Shown here: positions 58,420 to 60,000 of the stretch, in pieces
Numbering within the stretch: the stretch's first letter is position 1
Layout of the letters: each line of letters opens with the position of its first letter
Assembly (NCBI RefSeq): GCF_032854445.1
Contig: NC_088300.1
Span: forward strand, 36,191,608-36,251,607
Length of the DNA stretch: 60,000 bases
DNA from: Liolophura sinensis
Lineage: Eukaryota; Mollusca; Polyplacophora; Chitonida; Chitonidae
Direction of reading: 5' to 3'
The notes under the pieces: model-generated
Seen by the model: the letters and a program-made list of their open reading frames with translations, nothing else
What the model was told of the DNA's origin: nothing
The model's database searches: none
Translations under genes and position numbers: made by a program

Positions 58420-60000
58420 TTTTCTGCGGAAGAGCATCCTGGAACCTGAATCCAGTAAAAATGTAATGTCCACATTAACATCAAATACCATAGTACGATC
58501 ACCTTGTGACTAACATTTTTTTCCCGTATTTTTGTTAGTTCTCAAAAATTTATTACAAAATGCATCGTTCTTATGACCCGAGAGAGTTCCATTTTGTAAT
58601 GATTTGTTTTTCAAGATTTACCGTAAAAGTCTTCATTACTGATCATCCTGTTAAAAGGAATGGAGACCTTTCGGTCATTTTCTCCAGATTCCCTAGTTTA
58701 TTACAAAATGCAACGTTTTTAAGTCGTTATTTACAGACTAACATTTACCACGACATGGAAGCAGGTCAGGTATTATTTACAAAATTCCTTTTTGCTTTAC
58801 AAATTATTTCCCCTTCCTGATAACGCGGCTTATTAAGGCGTTTGCAATATCAAATGACCTCTTCACCATACAGTGTCTTCTGGACGAGGACCATTTCTCT
58901 GTACCGTGTCTACATTTGCCAACCTCACGCGACGATGTGTAGCAACAGGCGCAGCTTTTCAGTTCTTATACATCCCTAGCAGATGCAAGTGGTAATTTTA
59001 CTTTAGTTTAATCAGGAAAACCGAGTTCAAATATTGATATAACACATTCAAAGGGTAAACCTTTAACCATTACTTACATCTGAGTTATGGACGGTAAGAT
59101 GTCGTCATGACGTATTCGTTAAATGCACCAATCAGGGCCATAGGTGTATATAAGGAAATGCGACGGAAAAGAAAACAAACATTTGCCCTCAAAAACTGTT
59201 GGCCTGTTCATTTCATTCCAGTGGAAGGCCGGAGAGCACATACATGATTCGACAATTATCATGAATCATGAAATGTATTCTCGCTTCTCAGTTTGTATTA
59301 ACTATTACAAAAAAAAAAAACACTCCTTTGAACTTTTGTAATAAATTATTTCGAATTACAACTGTTTCAGAGGCAATTATTTGTAATAGTTGTTACAATT
59401 TAAACTATATTGCCTATTTATAATATATGTATACCTTTCAAAAAGACATTGAAACATTTTATTTAAAGCATGACCAGGTCTAAGCTGGCAGATGGGATGA
59501 TTGAGAGTAACTATCAAAACTCCATTTAAAAATATATTTACTGCAAATTGCGAAATTATAAACTACAAAATGCATTCTTAGAGTTGAAATTTGTAATAAA
59601 TTTCACAATTTGCGTTTAATTACATGATAATGATCACAGTATATTCACAATAAATCTCTAGCTTGAACTCAGTGTAATAAAATTGCTGTTCCTAATAATT
59701 TTATAAGTTAAGTTAACTTTTATATTAAACATATGGTCAGTGTAGAAAACTAAATTCCTGTAGGTGAGGCCTTCATTTATTTTAATAATCGACAACTTAG
59801 CAAACGGACTAATGTTTGAAAGCTGGGAAAACACGTAGCTTTTCACTTTGTGTATACTTTACGTGAGTTGCACTATACGAACCACAACATTCAGGGTTTT
59901 CAATGAAGCTCGGAAAACGTAGAACTTTTCAAATAGCCCTTTTGGTATAAATAGGGAATCTTTACCTAAAAACCCACCCTGAAAAATACCTCAAAATTCA

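Larger units (their letters stand above)
52267..60000. other. Region upstream of the oxidase gene, no gene seen
   Basis: It should contain the oxidase promoter and perhaps a non-coding first exon. No convincing coding exon was found on either strand. Contents: SINE scraps (52422-52470, 55866-56005), a dispersed repeat copy (52985-53136), an AATC-rich low-complexity stretch (about 56620-56790) and a full SINE (58146-58419). A minus-strand ORF at 56872-57069 is open but unrecognised. Confidence 0.5.

Overview
The window is eukaryotic nuclear DNA. Its genes are split by GT-AG introns, intergenic space is AT-rich, and there are many tRNA-derived SINEs, foldback elements, minisatellites and one small LTR element. 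The SINE types and gene content suggest a marine lophotrochozoan, probably a mollusc; this is an inference, not a species call. Three genes are supported by splice-consistent models with continuous reading frame.

(1) 1457-5179 (+) holds the last four coding exons of B4GALT7, the xylosylprotein beta-1,4-galactosyltransferase of the glycosaminoglycan linker; its 5' exons lie before the window. (2) 11588-29823 (-) is a complete BTBD16-type BTB/BACK gene: 17 coding exons, 664 codons. It is tail to tail with B4GALT7. (3) 36251-52266 (-) is a complete hephaestin/ceruloplasmin-like multicopper oxidase: 13 coding exons, about 1144 codons, a signal peptide and six cupredoxin domains. The domain 1/6 trinuclear copper ligands are intact. 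The type 1 copper sites look intact in domains 2 and 6 but destroyed in domain 4.

Between and inside the genes: 5.2-11.6 kb is mostly 3' UTR and intergenic DNA with a 36-bp minisatellite. 30-36 kb has no host gene; it carries a 1.5-kb LTR element with only broken gag and protease, SINEs and hairpins. 52.3-60 kb is upstream of the oxidase, and no convincing exon was seen there.

The most unusual feature is at 15405-18445. A 75-bp minisatellite of about 39 copies fills one BTBD16 intron. Its unit contains the last 22 bases of the neighbouring exon, that exon's GTAAGT splice donor and the first intron bases, so the intron carries dozens of copies of a real exon-intron junction. A SINE with a 15-bp target duplication then inserted between the working junction and its copies. 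The long plus-strand ORFs across the array exist because 75 is a multiple of three and are not genes.
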